Part shown: one piece after another, positions 47,808-58,641 of the stretch
How the letters are laid out: each line of letters opens with the position of its first letter
How positions within the stretch are numbered: the stretch's first letter is position 1
DNA from: Metarhizium brunneum
Taxonomy: Eukaryota > Ascomycota > Sordariomycetes > Hypocreales > Clavicipitaceae
Direction of reading: 5' to 3'
DNA length: 64,000 nt
NCBI RefSeq assembly: GCF_013426205.1
Contig: NC_089424.1
Location: 3,100,001-3,164,000, forward strand
The notes under the pieces: model-generated
Databases searched by the model: none
What the model was told of the DNA's origin: nothing
What the model saw: only the letters and a program-made list of their open reading frames with translations
Translations under genes and position numbers: made by a program

Positions 47808-50087
47808 GACCCTTATTTAAGAGTGGTATGTGAATCGGTCTTTTTTATAGGATACTTGGATGTATAGGGATACCCTGTACGTACAATATAACAGATAAAG
47901 TACAGTTGTTGGGCCGGCGTAATGTATAGCACGTTATGTTAGTGGCTAGCATAATTAATATTTAAAACGGTGACAGATAGCGTATATAAAGAAGGAGATG
48001 ACCTACGTAATATCTAGCCTCCTACACACCCAAGTCTCAACACACATTTCATGGCATGCTTCAATTTTATTGGCTGACTGACCCAGTAGTTTCCAGCAGA
48101 CTTTGAAGATGTGACGCATCACTTTCTCCAAGATGCTGCATTTCTTCTCTTTGGGAATTCAGGAGAATACACACGCCTATACGGAGTAGAGAAGCGTGAT
48201 TGTAGATTGGCAGGCACTTGTGGAGAACGGTTGGCAAGTTTCCATGGGTTGTAAAGACTTGTGTGTATTCAGACGCCACGGATGAAGAGGAATGAATGCT
48301 GGCTGGGTCTTCTCCGACTAGCTGACGCCGTTGTATGTACTGCCTGGTCAATGCGTCATTCATTTTGGCCGTCGTATTTGTGACGCCGATTTGTCAGGGA
48401 GAAACGAACGCAGCAATAGCAATGTGTACAAAGTCAAGGGAAATGGAAAGCATTGAATAAAGGAATCGAAAAGGGTGCGGGAAGCCTGGCCGTGTACGCA
48501 CTGTGCATTCAGAGGAAGTACCGTGCCTACGTGGTAGCGGATCTATGGCATGTTGGAACTCAAACGGTCTGTAATGTAAAGTTAGGACATCAGTTGTATA
48601 GTACTTGCCAGATGGGATGTCTGTATGTATATCGTGTCGGTATTCCGCGACACCAGTAGGATGAATAGGGGCAGTCGAATCCGGACGCCGGGCGCCGCCG
48701 GACGCCGGGGCACAGACCACCGCCGAAACACACGGAGGAGCAACGCCGGTATGCGGGCCGAGACCCCGTCCGCGAGGCCAGCTTCCTCACAGACACTTGA
48801 TAAGGATGAATTTCACCCTGGTTCCAAGGACTACGCATGTACGGAGTACGTACTTGATCTCCTGCAGGCGTTGGCCCAATGTCTATTTTGCAGGCAAAAG
48901 GCATCGACCTCGAGGTGACCAGTGCAAAGGGCCGTGACTCAAATTTTGGACGTAGGTTTCAGTTGAATAAGGGCTGGCGATTGGCTGGTACTCGAACAAG
49001 CGACAGGCGCGGTTCCTTGGCAGCTGGATTCCGGGCTCCCCGGGTCGTCAGTTCCGGAGCCCTGCCAGACGACAAATTAGCGAGGGCAAAGCAGGGCCAG
49101 GCAGCAAAGGCACGGGTCTCTGTCGGAGCCATCCGGTGAAAACATTGAACCTTGTCCCCGACTCCCGTGCTGTAGCCTGTGAATGCATGTCTCGAGGCGG
49201 GAAAGTCCCCAAATGATCATATTTTGACATATTGGGCCTCGGACGAATACATACGCAATTCGACACAGCCGACTGGCAATTGTACAAGCCTGGTGGGTTA
49301 GGGTGCACCAAGAGCTGGATTCCTTGCGCCACCTTCCGAGAGGGAGGAGGTTCGAACAAGGACCACGGGGATTGGTATGGCGGCGGCGGCATACCAAGTA
49401 CTGTTGCTGACATCGCTGGAGCTGTAACCAGCAGTCTTTCTTTTATGTTGTTTGGGAGGAAGAAAGGTGGCCGTGGCACAAGGTCAGTCGACCAGACAAG
49501 TACGACGTGGGAAGTACATGTGGGAGACGCCACAAGCTTTGTAGAAAGTCCTTTGCTAGGCCACTAGCTCTTTCTTCTGTTCTCTTTGCAGAGATATTGA
49601 TAATGCGATGAAAGAAATTATAGCGGATACGACAATTGTACCAAACCAAAGATTGATACACTCGGGCGTCAAAGTTGTGTCATCCAGCTCGTCAAGGCGA
49701 ATTGACAACGAAATCAGATGTACTAGTCTCATTGATTATTTGACAAGTGTATACAAATGGAATTCTGAGACTGCCAAGTACTGCTGCATATCTATATAGC
49801 ACGATTCCCTCTTGCTGATTGTGGTCCGGCCGTCTTTGCACAATCAGCCTAGTCGAATTGCAATGCAAATTCTCACTTCCCCGTTCCACTCCTTCCGCTC
49901 AAGTCCTCCCCCGTCGAGAAAAATGCCTTGAAAGAAATGAAATAGAATAAAAAGGAAAGGGAGAGAGAGAGAGAGAAAGTAAACCAGATTGAGTACATGA
50001 AAAATTCCGTCTACAGGTCCAAGAGAACGTGCGGCATTCACACAGATGATCCCGTTATTTTCGCTTCACCCACATCCAACAGCCAGC
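47808..50087. other. gene-free intergenic DNA
   Basis: About 2.3 kb between the permease and the LOV photoreceptor gene. TACGGAGTA motifs lie at 48180-48188 and 48840-48848. A direct repeat of CCGGACGCCGGG occurs at 48681-48692 and 48698-48709, and a GA microsatellite at 49960-49975. No frame resembles a known protein. Confidence 0.45.
49960..49976. repeat. GA dinucleotide microsatellite
   Basis: About eight uninterrupted GA units lie just downstream of the 3' end of the minus-strand photoreceptor gene, in a purine-rich stretch. Confidence 0.8.
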
Positions 50088-52666
50088 CTAGTCTTCTTCT
50101 ATTCTCACAGTAAATGCGGAGCTTTGACTTCTAATTGAGGAAGTGTCTCCGTCACTCCTGGTACCCCAAACTACAGCCCGCTCTGACGATGTCTCGCGTA
50201 TCATTGACGGAACTCGGATACAAGTCTCACGATTTCTTCGCGATATGGCGGCGCTGGAGGGTGGCAGGGGCCAAATCTGCTCAGTTTCTGAGCGCTCGTC
50301 TTCGGGGCTGGCTTTGGCGCTTCTGCTGCTCTCTCTCCGTTGTTGAGTCGAAGAGCCCGCTTGGGTGGCAAGTGACAAGGCCTCGGGGCTATAGAACCTT
50401 GCAGCCACACCCAGGGTCTGGAGAGTAGGTTTCGGTGCTCGGTGCGAGTTGAGCGAGTGTTGCTGGTGGATTGCCTTGGTCACTGACTTGTCTTCTTTTC
50501 GGCAAGGTGACGTTGCAGGGTTATGTCCAAGAGTATCCGATGACCTTCTTGGGCGCAACTTGGTTGCTGCTGGCGACGCGCCGTTGTTGATTGTACGGTG
50601 CGGATTCTGGCCACACGTGGACTTGTCCGACACCGCACTATCTGGCCGCGGCTTCTCAGGAATGCTGACGTGATGTGGAAGTTGGCTATTGGGGTCTGGC
50701 TCTTCATCTATGATGACAATCATCCAGACCCCAACGTGGCCATTCGACCCGGTGAGTGGTGTACAGTGAAGCCATCGTGATCTCCCAATCTCGTCGTTTA
50801 CGTCATCGTCATGATCGTCGATGCGCAAATGTGCTTCCAATGGGTGATCACCTTGGTTTCTCTTTCTCAGGGGACGGTTGGCATGCCTCCTGTGGTTGGC
50901 AGTAAGCCACCTCACCTTGGCTGTTACTCCTTGGCCATTGGCCAAAGCTTGAACAAGCTGATCTCGCATGCGAGTCGACCCGCCAATCCGGTCAAGCAGC
51001 GGTGACTGAAGTATGCCTGGAACGCGCATCGATGGGCTTGTAAAGAGAATGCGCAGTGATGGGTAAGGCCGGGTAAGCAGGTAATGCTCATAAACGCCTG
51101 TAAGACGGCCATTGTGTCTCGTTGCAAGAGTCGCTGCCGTGGTCAGTGAACTAAAGGGCCGCACTGAATCACCCAAGGGAGGCATCGTGTTTAGGGACTC
51201 TGAGCTTGTTCCCAAGATAACTCGATTTTTGGAGCTGTTGCGGGCATGTTGTGTACTATCCCGGGCGCTGTCGACGTTGGGCTTTGTCAGAGCAATCTTC
51301 TCATCGTAATGAAGCCCTGTCGCAGATTGGAGAGGCAGGCGATGCATATCACCGCCGCGATCTCTGACTATTTCGAGCTCCCTTGTCCCCAATATTTCGG
51401 CTAGCTGCGTAAATTCGTCCCTGTTATGGTTTGGAACTTTCACTCCTTCTTCTCGCTTCGCATCTTCGTCGGCAACTCGTTTAAGAGACGAAAGATCGTA
51501 GCAACCCATAGCAAGGCCTGATACATCAACTTGAGCGCCAATGAAATACCGAATGACTCCGCGGCTGTCGTACAAAGGTGCAATCTATACATCAATCCAG
51601 TTAGTTTAGCAATTGGGATTCAAAGGCATCCATTTCCCTTACCATAACGAGATTCATAAACGGAGTGCCGTCGCGCCTATAGTTTAAGAAGGTCTCATAG
51701 TGTTCAATGCCGTTCTCTACCTTCTCCCTAATTCGCGTTACGCTGAACGGATTCGTGTACGGCCCTTGAAGAAAACGACAGTTTCTTCCAATGACATAGT
51801 CTACGCCGTATTGTGTGGTCCGATTAAACTCTTCCGACATGAAAACAATGGGGTTGTCGTGTCTTGATGGATCAGTAAGACAAAACACTTCCGCTAGACC
51901 TTCCGAGGCGTGACTGGCCATGCCCATAATCCTGTGTCTAATAGATACGGAAACGGTTTCAATCCACACATTTGTGATATACATGGGCAGGTCCTCCCGA
52001 GCTAGAATGTCAAAGGCCGCATTTGCTTTGGTCTTCAATTCTTGGTTCGTCGTAGGGTGTGCTTGGAAGTACTCGTGAGTGAATTCAAAATCGGTCAATG
52101 GCCCAAGCTTTCTCAATACAGCATTGCTGTATTCGATTGCCCGTAGCGCCTTGAGAGCTTCCAAGAAATATGTCAGTAGTGGAACTGATGCCGGCCGATG
52201 CTTGTACAGAAACTGAGAAAAGCGATGCAGTTCAGCCGAGTCGTCAAAGATAGCCTCCAAATGACGACTCGAGAAGAGCAATTCGGATCGTTTCTCCAAC
52301 TTGTATTTGCCAGTGGTGCTGCCATTCTGTTCGACTGGCATCACCAGGTCAAAACTGCCTGGGTCCAGTTCCTCTTCGGCAATCGGATCCAGCCCGTCGG
52401 GATCGCCACCAGCTACTTGCAACGGTGGAAGCTCCGTGTCTCCATTGCAAAACTTGATAGGCGATCCGGGTCTTGGGGGCACAGGCAGGGGTTTTGCGGA
52501 TAGATGGGGTTCCGGCTCTTCCAAGCTCAGGTCACTGTGGCTATCAGCCATATGCAGGGGGTTGCACCAGAGAACACTCGAGTTTATGTACATACCTTGA
52601 AGAAGAGGCTGGAGATAAGGGCGGCACTGCGTCCGATGTGGTTGTCATGTCCACGGCTGATGACAT
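50088..52666 (-). CDS. RGS-LOV blue-light photoreceptor (BcLOV4-type)
   Basis: The protein resembles fungal RGS-LOV photoreceptors, flavin-binding blue-light sensors that move to the plasma membrane on illumination (shown for Botrytis BcLOV4). Three exons on the minus strand (52596-52666, 51643-52540, 50088-51584) give 821 residues. After a proline-rich N-terminus, an RGS-like helical domain spans about 111-220 (LEAIFDDSAELHRFSQFLYK). The LOV core spans about 235-350 and has GRNCRFLQGP, placing the photoactive cysteine at 278, with NYRRDGTPFMNLVMIAPLYD and YFIGAQVDVSGL completing it. A second PAS-like conserved segment lies at about 486-620 and contains a basic insertion (RRHANRPLRKR). The remaining 200 residues are disordered and S/P-rich. 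The first 55-nt intron is needed to reach the ATG. Confidence 0.9.
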
Positions 52667-53995
52667 ACTGGATGGCTGGCGATTAACTGAAACACACAAG
52701 CTGGTTTGTTCACGTTGAATCGCATAAGCCTCTGACTTGTAACTACGCTTTTAAGGCAGCCTTCGTGAATTTCGCTCGGAGCAGCAGAACCTGCTTGAAA
52801 TCGTCAAGGGAAACAAATGATACGCCTCTAGGCTTCCGAAGGCTTCTGGAGGGAAAGTCTCATCGACGCCGGCTATTTATCAAACTCTACGCTCTAATGT
52901 ATTCGCTCAGACGTGCGATCCGAACGATCTTGAGGCACAGCGACGGAACTTGCAATCGGAATATTATGTAGTGTCTTGACGGGTTTGGGCGATCGGAACT
53001 CTCCCGATGTCGTTGTGACCCCTGAGCTGCCACATGGCTCTCTTTTGGCCCAAGCTGTTGGTGAGCGGTGATGCAGGACTTGCTTTTTCCTCCTCAAGTT
53101 ACACGTTGTGTCTGGCTGGCCTTTTACTATCAAAAGAAATATAGTGACCTGTCATTGCCTGTACTAACCAGTCGAAAGCGTTGCCCTATCGCTATCTCTC
53201 TTCTCATCGGCCCATCCATTAACCGCGGCCGCGGCCTGGTCACCCGGTATTTGCTCCGCTTTGTCGTTATGTCTTCCCTGGTGGCCAGGCCTGCCTGGGC
53301 CGTTAATTTGGTGTTATTTAGCGAGTCCTTTGTTTTTGAGCCGGCCCCAAAATGCCCCAGGGATCCGGGTGCAAGGACCCGGATGTCTCATTTGTAAAAC
53401 GCCATCAAGGCACGAAAAGGTAGGCTCCGGTTGTAGTAGTGACAGCTCAGCCCTACAGTATTGAGCATGCGATATGCATAAGTAGTGGTCGAGGTCATAG
53501 AACCAAACTAAAGTAGAAAATTGAAAGGTTAAATACTCGGATTTATTAGTACGGAGTACAAAACTGAAAAAGAGTCGCCGCGTCAAGGCTCGCCCAACAC
53601 GAGGGTTGGTGCTCCATGCTCGGTGGACAATGGGCCTGTGTCTGTCATAAAAGCCACAACTGTTCGCGCCGAACCAACAACGAGAAATGTGATCAGGTTA
53701 TAGAGTGCCAATCACAAAAGTTCCATCAGAGACAACCGCAGCAATCGAACGATATGGGCCGTTCTCGGTCATCTTCTTTTCGCCACCGGAACCACTTTCC
53801 ATGTGTCACAAGGGGCTGGATGTAGAGCATCGCGATCAGACAAAGGCGTGTATGCAAAGAAAGTCTTGGAATATTCCTGAGGTTAACTCCTTGTTTAATA
53901 CATACAGATTTGGCGGCCCGATGTGGTGATGCGCTAATGTATGTCGGAATCCATAATCGCGCCACGGCGCACTCGGTGTACAATTTGCTGTGGCG
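52667..53995. other. intergenic, photoreceptor promoter
   Basis: About 1.3 kb upstream of the RGS-LOV gene and downstream of PAC3. A TACGGAGTAC motif lies at 53550-53559. No gene is evident. A light-response element could be expected here, but I could not identify one securely. Confidence 0.4.
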
Positions 53996-54498
53996 CTACA
54001 GAATCTTTTGAGCCAGCTCAACCAGGTCGAAGAATGCTTCACGCTCGACATCATATTTCGCCAGCCCTAATCCAAGCACAAGCGTTCTCCTATCATCGGG
54101 ATATTTTAGCGATAAGTGGCTGGCAATTTGAGCGGCATAAAGCTGGCCAAGGGTCTCGCGATCCTCGCCGCCCCCGCCCAACAGCGTCGTTGGCGTAAGA
54201 TGGGTTGACGGTAGGAGCCCATGACCTGCGCTGGGTAATGTCATTTCTACCGCACCAGCAGATGAGCCTACTAGTGGGACTTGAACCTGTGAGGCATTAG
54301 ACTTGAATTGTTGGTCAGCCTTGAGCAACGTAACACACGCACCCATTGTGCCAACCGTCCCTCCTGGCTTATCGTCACCAGGAGTTTATCGCTGAAGCTT
54401 AAAGAGGTGACATCGGTTTTGACACCGTTGACAGCGCCTGATGCTTGACGGCTAGGCACAGGAAATTCATCTCCCCTTGCTTCCATGAGCCCTGCCAT
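53996..54498 (-). CDS. proteasome assembly chaperone 3 (Pac3)
   Basis: Pac3 with its Pac4 partner helps assemble the alpha ring of the 20S proteasome. Two exons on the minus strand, 54343-54498 and 53996-54286, give 148 residues. The 56-nt intron (GTGCGT..CAG) joins DVTSLSFSDKLLVTISQEGR and LAQW to VQVPLVGSSAGAVEMTLPSA. Then HLTPTTLLGGGGEDRETLGQ and LYAAQIASHLSLKYPDDRR, both typical of fungal Pac3, follow. The end is LVLGLGLAKYDVEREAFFDL with a short helix. The gene is divergent from ECM16 with 281 bases between start codons. Confidence 0.88.
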
Positions 54499-54779
54499 GT
54501 CTCGAGATGGTTGCTGATGGAGGCGTTGAATGAAGACAACACAGTCAAGAGAGTGCGAGGGTTTCCGGGTAGCGCTGGAGTGACATGGATGTGCCAGCCC
54601 CGCGCTAGTCTCGAACCGGATCGAGATTTTGGCGGTGAGTCGTGACACAATTGGCTCTGGCCCAAAATTTCCAAAGGCATGGTTGCTTGGTCAAGTGCCA
54701 CTTTTTGGCAGTCATGAAGCAGCAGTGCGATTGAGCAAAATTCCGCATCATGGCCCGCCGGTGATACAATTAGAGCACA
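54499..54779. promoter_or_regulatory. shared divergent promoter, PAC3 / ECM16
   Basis: Only 281 bases separate the two start codons, so the promoters must overlap or abut. No known element was recognised. Confidence 0.5.
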
Positions 54780-57700
54780 ATGGCCAGGTTTGTACCCCGT
54801 CAGAGGAAGCACAAGGTGCTTGCTCGACAAAAGGCCGAAGAGGCTGCCCAGCATGAAGTGCGCGACACAAACCAGGAGCTTCTTCCAGCAACACAGGCTG
54901 AGCGGCAAGAAAAGAAGGCTCGGATGAAGGAGGAATTGCGACAAGATGGAGTTAAAGTTAGTGGCAAAAAGGCGAAGCGACTCGAGAAATACATCGAGAA
55001 TAAATTGCGAAAAGACGAAAACCGAGAACTTCTCGCCAAACTGGCCGCACGCCGCATCGACACATCGTTGTTTTCTAGCAGTCGCTCACTGGGACAAGGG
55101 AAAGAAACAAAGAAGCAAGCTTTGTCGCGAGCCTTGAGGGAGTCGAGAGCTGGCCTAGATGGTGACGACGAGATTCTGTTGGAGAAGAGACAAGAGCCAG
55201 CCATTGAACTCGAGGATGACGGAAGCGACGCCGACGAGAGCAATGTGGCTAGATCTGCCAAAGTCGCAATTGAGTCCACAATAGAAAAATCAATTCCAAA
55301 TTCAGAAATACCCAGGCCACTCGTACGGATCCCTGACACCGAGGTCATTGGATCCGGCTTGAAGCGACCGTTGGAACAAGACGATGAAGGGAAGCCTGTC
55401 ATCAAGAAGAAGCAGAAACGGGGAGGAGTTAAAACAAAAGCACCTCTGGAAACTATCGAAATCATACAACCGAATAAGCTGGAATATGAGGAATGGGATG
55501 GTTTTGACAGCGATGATGAAATCTCGGAAAAGAATGTAACCCAACCGGGTGAGGACACTGAACCTGAAGTCGATGACGATACGGGCTCTGAAGAAGATAC
55601 CAGTGACGATAGTGAGGGGGACGAAGAGTCTGAGGGAAGCGAAAAGGATAATGACGCCGAGCAACCAGCGCAACGATCTTCTGCGTTCAAAGCTTGGGCT
55701 CTTCAGCAGCGAAATGAGGCTTTGGGTTATCAACCAATTGATGTCACTACCGGCCCGTCAGAGGTACCAAAACCAGAAAATTTTGTCCCTAGAGCACCAG
55801 AGCAGGAACCTCTTCCCATGGAGCTTCAGCCTACTGCGAATGATTCAAGAAAAGCTTTCAGCGTAACTGTGACGAGGTCACCAGAAATACAAGAAGCTCG
55901 TATGAAGCTGCCAGTGGTGTCGGAGGAACAGCGATTAATGGAGGCTGTTCACAATAATGACATTGTCGTTATTTGCGGTGCGACTGGTTCAGGAAAAACT
56001 ACACAAGTCCCTCAGTTTCTTTATGAAGCAGGCTATGGTTCGTCCGATTCGCCAACCCCAGGAATGGTTGCTGTCACACAACCTAGACGAGTTGCTGCGG
56101 TGTCTATGTCTCGAAGAGTAGCAGAGGAGCTGGGTGACCATTCTGGATCTGTGGCATATCAGATTCGATTTGAGGGCACAGTGTCTGATAAAACCGCCAT
56201 TAAGTTCTTAACCGATGGCGTCCTGCTGAGAGAAATTGCTCAAGACATCGCCTTGCGGAAATATTCTGCCATTATCATTGACGAAGCTCATGAAAGAAGC
56301 GTCAATACTGACATTTTGATTGGTATGCTGAGTCGTGTCATCAAGCTTCGCGCGGAACTGTCAGAGGAGGACCCCACAATCAAACCCCTGAAGCTCATTA
56401 TCATGTCTGCTACTCTCAGAATCGAGGACCTGACAATGAACTCAACGCTGTTCCCTACGCCACCGCCTGTCCTTGAGGTCGAAGGGCGACAACACCCAGT
56501 TACCATTCACTTTGCACGGAAGACGCAGCATGACTATGTCGAGGAGGCATTCAGAAAAATTACCCGGGGCCACCGAAAGCTCCCCCCCGGCGGGTTCCTA
56601 GTATTTCTTACGGGGCGGAATGAAATATTGCAATTGAGTAAGAGGTTGAAAGCGGCCTTTGGAGGCATGACTGCAGCAGAGGGACCTAAAGTGAAGATCT
56701 CTGCAAACGAGGCCCCTATGGAGGTTGAAGATATCGAGTTCGGTGATGTTGATGATTACGGGGATGAAATGGGAGGCGTGCCATCGGACGATGAGGAGGA
56801 CGAGGAGGAGTTCCAAATCGAAGAGGACCAAGAAGCAGCACCACTCAAAATGCAGGTTTTGCCACTGTACTCGTTGTTACCAACGCGAGAACAGCTCCGG
56901 GTGTTCGAGCCTGCACCGGACGGCACACGTCAGGTTATCCTAGCCACCAACGTTGCAGAAACCAGTTTGACCATTCCAGGAACGAGATTCGTCTTCGACT
57001 GTGGCCGGTCCAAGGAGCGACAATATGACCGCCAAAGTGGAGTGCAGAGCTACGAAATCGGCTGGATCAGCAAAGCTAGTGCAAATCAACGGTCTGGCCG
57101 TGCTGGTCGTACTGGACCTGGCCATTGCTACCGGATATACTCGTCGGCTGTATATGAGCGAGACTTTCAGCAGTTTGCAGATCCTGAGCTTCTTCGTATG
57201 CCAATTGAGGGCATCGTGCTACAGCTCAAGTCCATGAATCTCCAAAATGTCGTCAACTTTCCTTTCCCAACTCCTCCAGAAAGACAGAGTCTTGCCAAGG
57301 CCGAGAAGCTCCTTACATATTTGTGCGCTCTTTCACCGTCAGGCGACATCACACAAATCGGCAAGACAATGTCTGTCTTCCCACTTGCACCGCGATTTGC
57401 AAGGATCCTACTAGTCGGCCATTTACACGACTGTCTTCCTTACACGATTGCGTTGGTTGCTGGACTGTCTGCTGCTGAAGTTTTCCTCCCGGAGGCCCAG
57501 GCAATCCCTGCACTGACAGCCAAGGGTGACGTCGAGATCCGCACAACTGCCGATGTAATTGCTGAAGACCGGCAGGCAAATGTGCGTCGGGTGTTCAACG
57601 AGGTGCACAAGAACTTCTGCTACCTGGATGACAAATCAGACGCCATCAAGCTGTTGCAGGTGGTTGGCGAGTTTGCGCATGAGCCTACTGAAGAATGGTG

Positions 57701-58394
57701 CGAGAAGCATTTTGTTCGGTTCAAGGTTCTCAAGGAGATCCAACAGCTGAGGAAGCAAATCACAGAGCTTCTGCGGAACAACATACCCTCCTTCGCAAAT
57801 CTCAAGTTCCAGGATAAACTGGACCCGCCGACACCAAAACAAGTCAGTGCCCTCAAGCAGATGGCGGCCGCGGGCTTCGTTGACCAAGTTGCAATCCGAG
57901 CCGACTTGGCCCCTGCCCCCCCGGAACAATATCGAAAACCCAAGCGAGCAATCGATGTGCCTTATATCCCTCTTGTGCCCCTTCACGCCGTCCAGGGGCC
58001 CGAACATGACAGCCTGGTATATATCCATCCTACATCACCCCTTGCACATTGCAGCACCCAAGAGTGTCCCGAATACATTGTCTACTCCTACCTGCAACGA
58101 GCTACACCATCCGGCGTGGATGTCCCCAAGAAGCCCAAGACGCGTATGCACGCCATCACAGACGTTACGGGTGGGCAATTATCAGGACTGGCCAAGGGAA
58201 CACCGCTGCTTAGCTACGGCAAGCCCATCAAGGAGGTGAAGCCGCCAGCTGCGTCGGGAGAGGGATCCATGACTAGAGAGTGCTGGGTCATCCCCTACCT
58301 GAGAGCGGAGAATACGGGAGGACAGGGCTGGCCGTTGCCCGCGAAAAAGGTCAAGCAGAAGAAGGTCCCTGGGAAGGGATGGATCGTAGAGTAG
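54780..58394 (+). CDS. ECM16: DEAH-box RNA helicase Ecm16/Dhr1 (DHX37)
   Basis: Dhr1 is the nucleolar helicase that dislodges U3 snoRNA during maturation of the 18S rRNA. This is a single-exon gene of 1204 residues, normal for the family. The N-terminus MARFVPRQRKHKVLARQKAE and a lysine-rich GKKAKRLEKYIENKLRKDE are typical, and a long acidic region spans about 240-300. Helicase motifs are GATGSGKT (400-407), DEAH (501-504), SAT (543-545) and QRSGRAGRTGPG (from 770). An acidic insertion (DDEEDEEEFQIEEDQE) lies within the second RecA domain near 665-685. HA2, OB-like and C-terminal segments follow, ending PGKGWIVE. The lack of introns contrasts with its neighbours. Confidence 0.96.
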   Translation: MARFVPRQRKHKVLARQKAEEAAQHEVRDTNQELLPATQAERQEKKARMKEELRQDGVKVSGKKAKRLEKYIENKLRKDENRELLAKLAARRIDTSLFSSSRSLGQGKETKKQALSRALRESRAGLDGDDEILLEKRQEPAIELEDDGSDADESNVARSAKVAIESTIEKSIPNSEIPRPLVRIPDTEVIGSGLKRPLEQDDEGKPVIKKKQKRGGVKTKAPLETIEIIQPNKLEYEEWDGFDSDDEISEKNVTQPGEDTEPEVDDDTGSEEDTSDDSEGDEESEGSEKDNDAEQPAQRSSAFKAWALQQRNEALGYQPIDVTTGPSEVPKPENFVPRAPEQEPLPMELQPTANDSRKAFSVTVTRSPEIQEARMKLPVVSEEQRLMEAVHNNDIVVICGATGSGKTTQVPQFLYEAGYGSSDSPTPGMVAVTQPRRVAAVSMSRRVAEELGDHSGSVAYQIRFEGTVSDKTAIKFLTDGVLLREIAQDIALRKYSAIIIDEAHERSVNTDILIGMLSRVIKLRAELSEEDPTIKPLKLIIMSATLRIEDLTMNSTLFPTPPPVLEVEGRQHPVTIHFARKTQHDYVEEAFRKITRGHRKLPPGGFLVFLTGRNEILQLSKRLKAAFGGMTAAEGPKVKISANEAPMEVEDIEFGDVDDYGDEMGGVPSDDEEDEEEFQIEEDQEAAPLKMQVLPLYSLLPTREQLRVFEPAPDGTRQVILATNVAETSLTIPGTRFVFDCGRSKERQYDRQSGVQSYEIGWISKASANQRSGRAGRTGPGHCYRIYSSAVYERDFQQFADPELLRMPIEGIVLQLKSMNLQNVVNFPFPTPPERQSLAKAEKLLTYLCALSPSGDITQIGKTMSVFPLAPRFARILLVGHLHDCLPYTIALVAGLSAAEVFLPEAQAIPALTAKGDVEIRTTADVIAEDRQANVRRVFNEVHKNFCYLDDKSDAIKLLQVVGEFAHEPTEEWCEKHFVRFKVLKEIQQLRKQITELLRNNIPSFANLKFQDKLDPPTPKQVSALKQMAAAGFVDQVAIRADLAPAPPEQYRKPKRAIDVPYIPLVPLHAVQGPEHDSLVYIHPTSPLAHCSTQECPEYIVYSYLQRATPSGVDVPKKPKTRMHAITDVTGGQLSGLAKGTPLLSYGKPIKEVKPPAASGEGSMTRECWVIPYLRAENTGGQGWPLPAKKVKQKKVPGKGWIVE

Positions 58395-58641
58395 CAGCTG
58401 GATATCATATATGATGACGGCGTTTTTGCATACATGTGCCATTCCGGACAATTTTGAACATAGCATCTGGTAGACTTGTGGCAATTATAGACAGTGTTCA
58501 AAAGCATGGCGGCAGAGCAAAGTGTTCAGATCGTCAAATGTATTCAAGTCTATCCATCAGCAATGCAGGGTATCAATTCTAGACATCAAATAAAACACTT
58601 TTCTCACCCACCCAGGGCCAACGAAACACTTGAAAACCAGC

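Noticed and set aside
50135..50428. Plus-strand frames inside the RGS-LOV gene
   Set aside because: They are shadows of the low-complexity C-terminus encoded on the opposite strand.
54271..54360. tRNA-like A-box and B-box sequences on the minus strand
   Set aside because: GGTTCAAGTCC and TGGCACAATGG are present, but the T-arm and acceptor arms do not pair, and the stretch is the PAC3 intron and exon border.
54800..55690. 296-codon serine-rich frame antisense to ECM16
   Set aside because: It is the reverse-strand image of the acidic, glutamate/aspartate-rich N-terminal region of the helicase gene.
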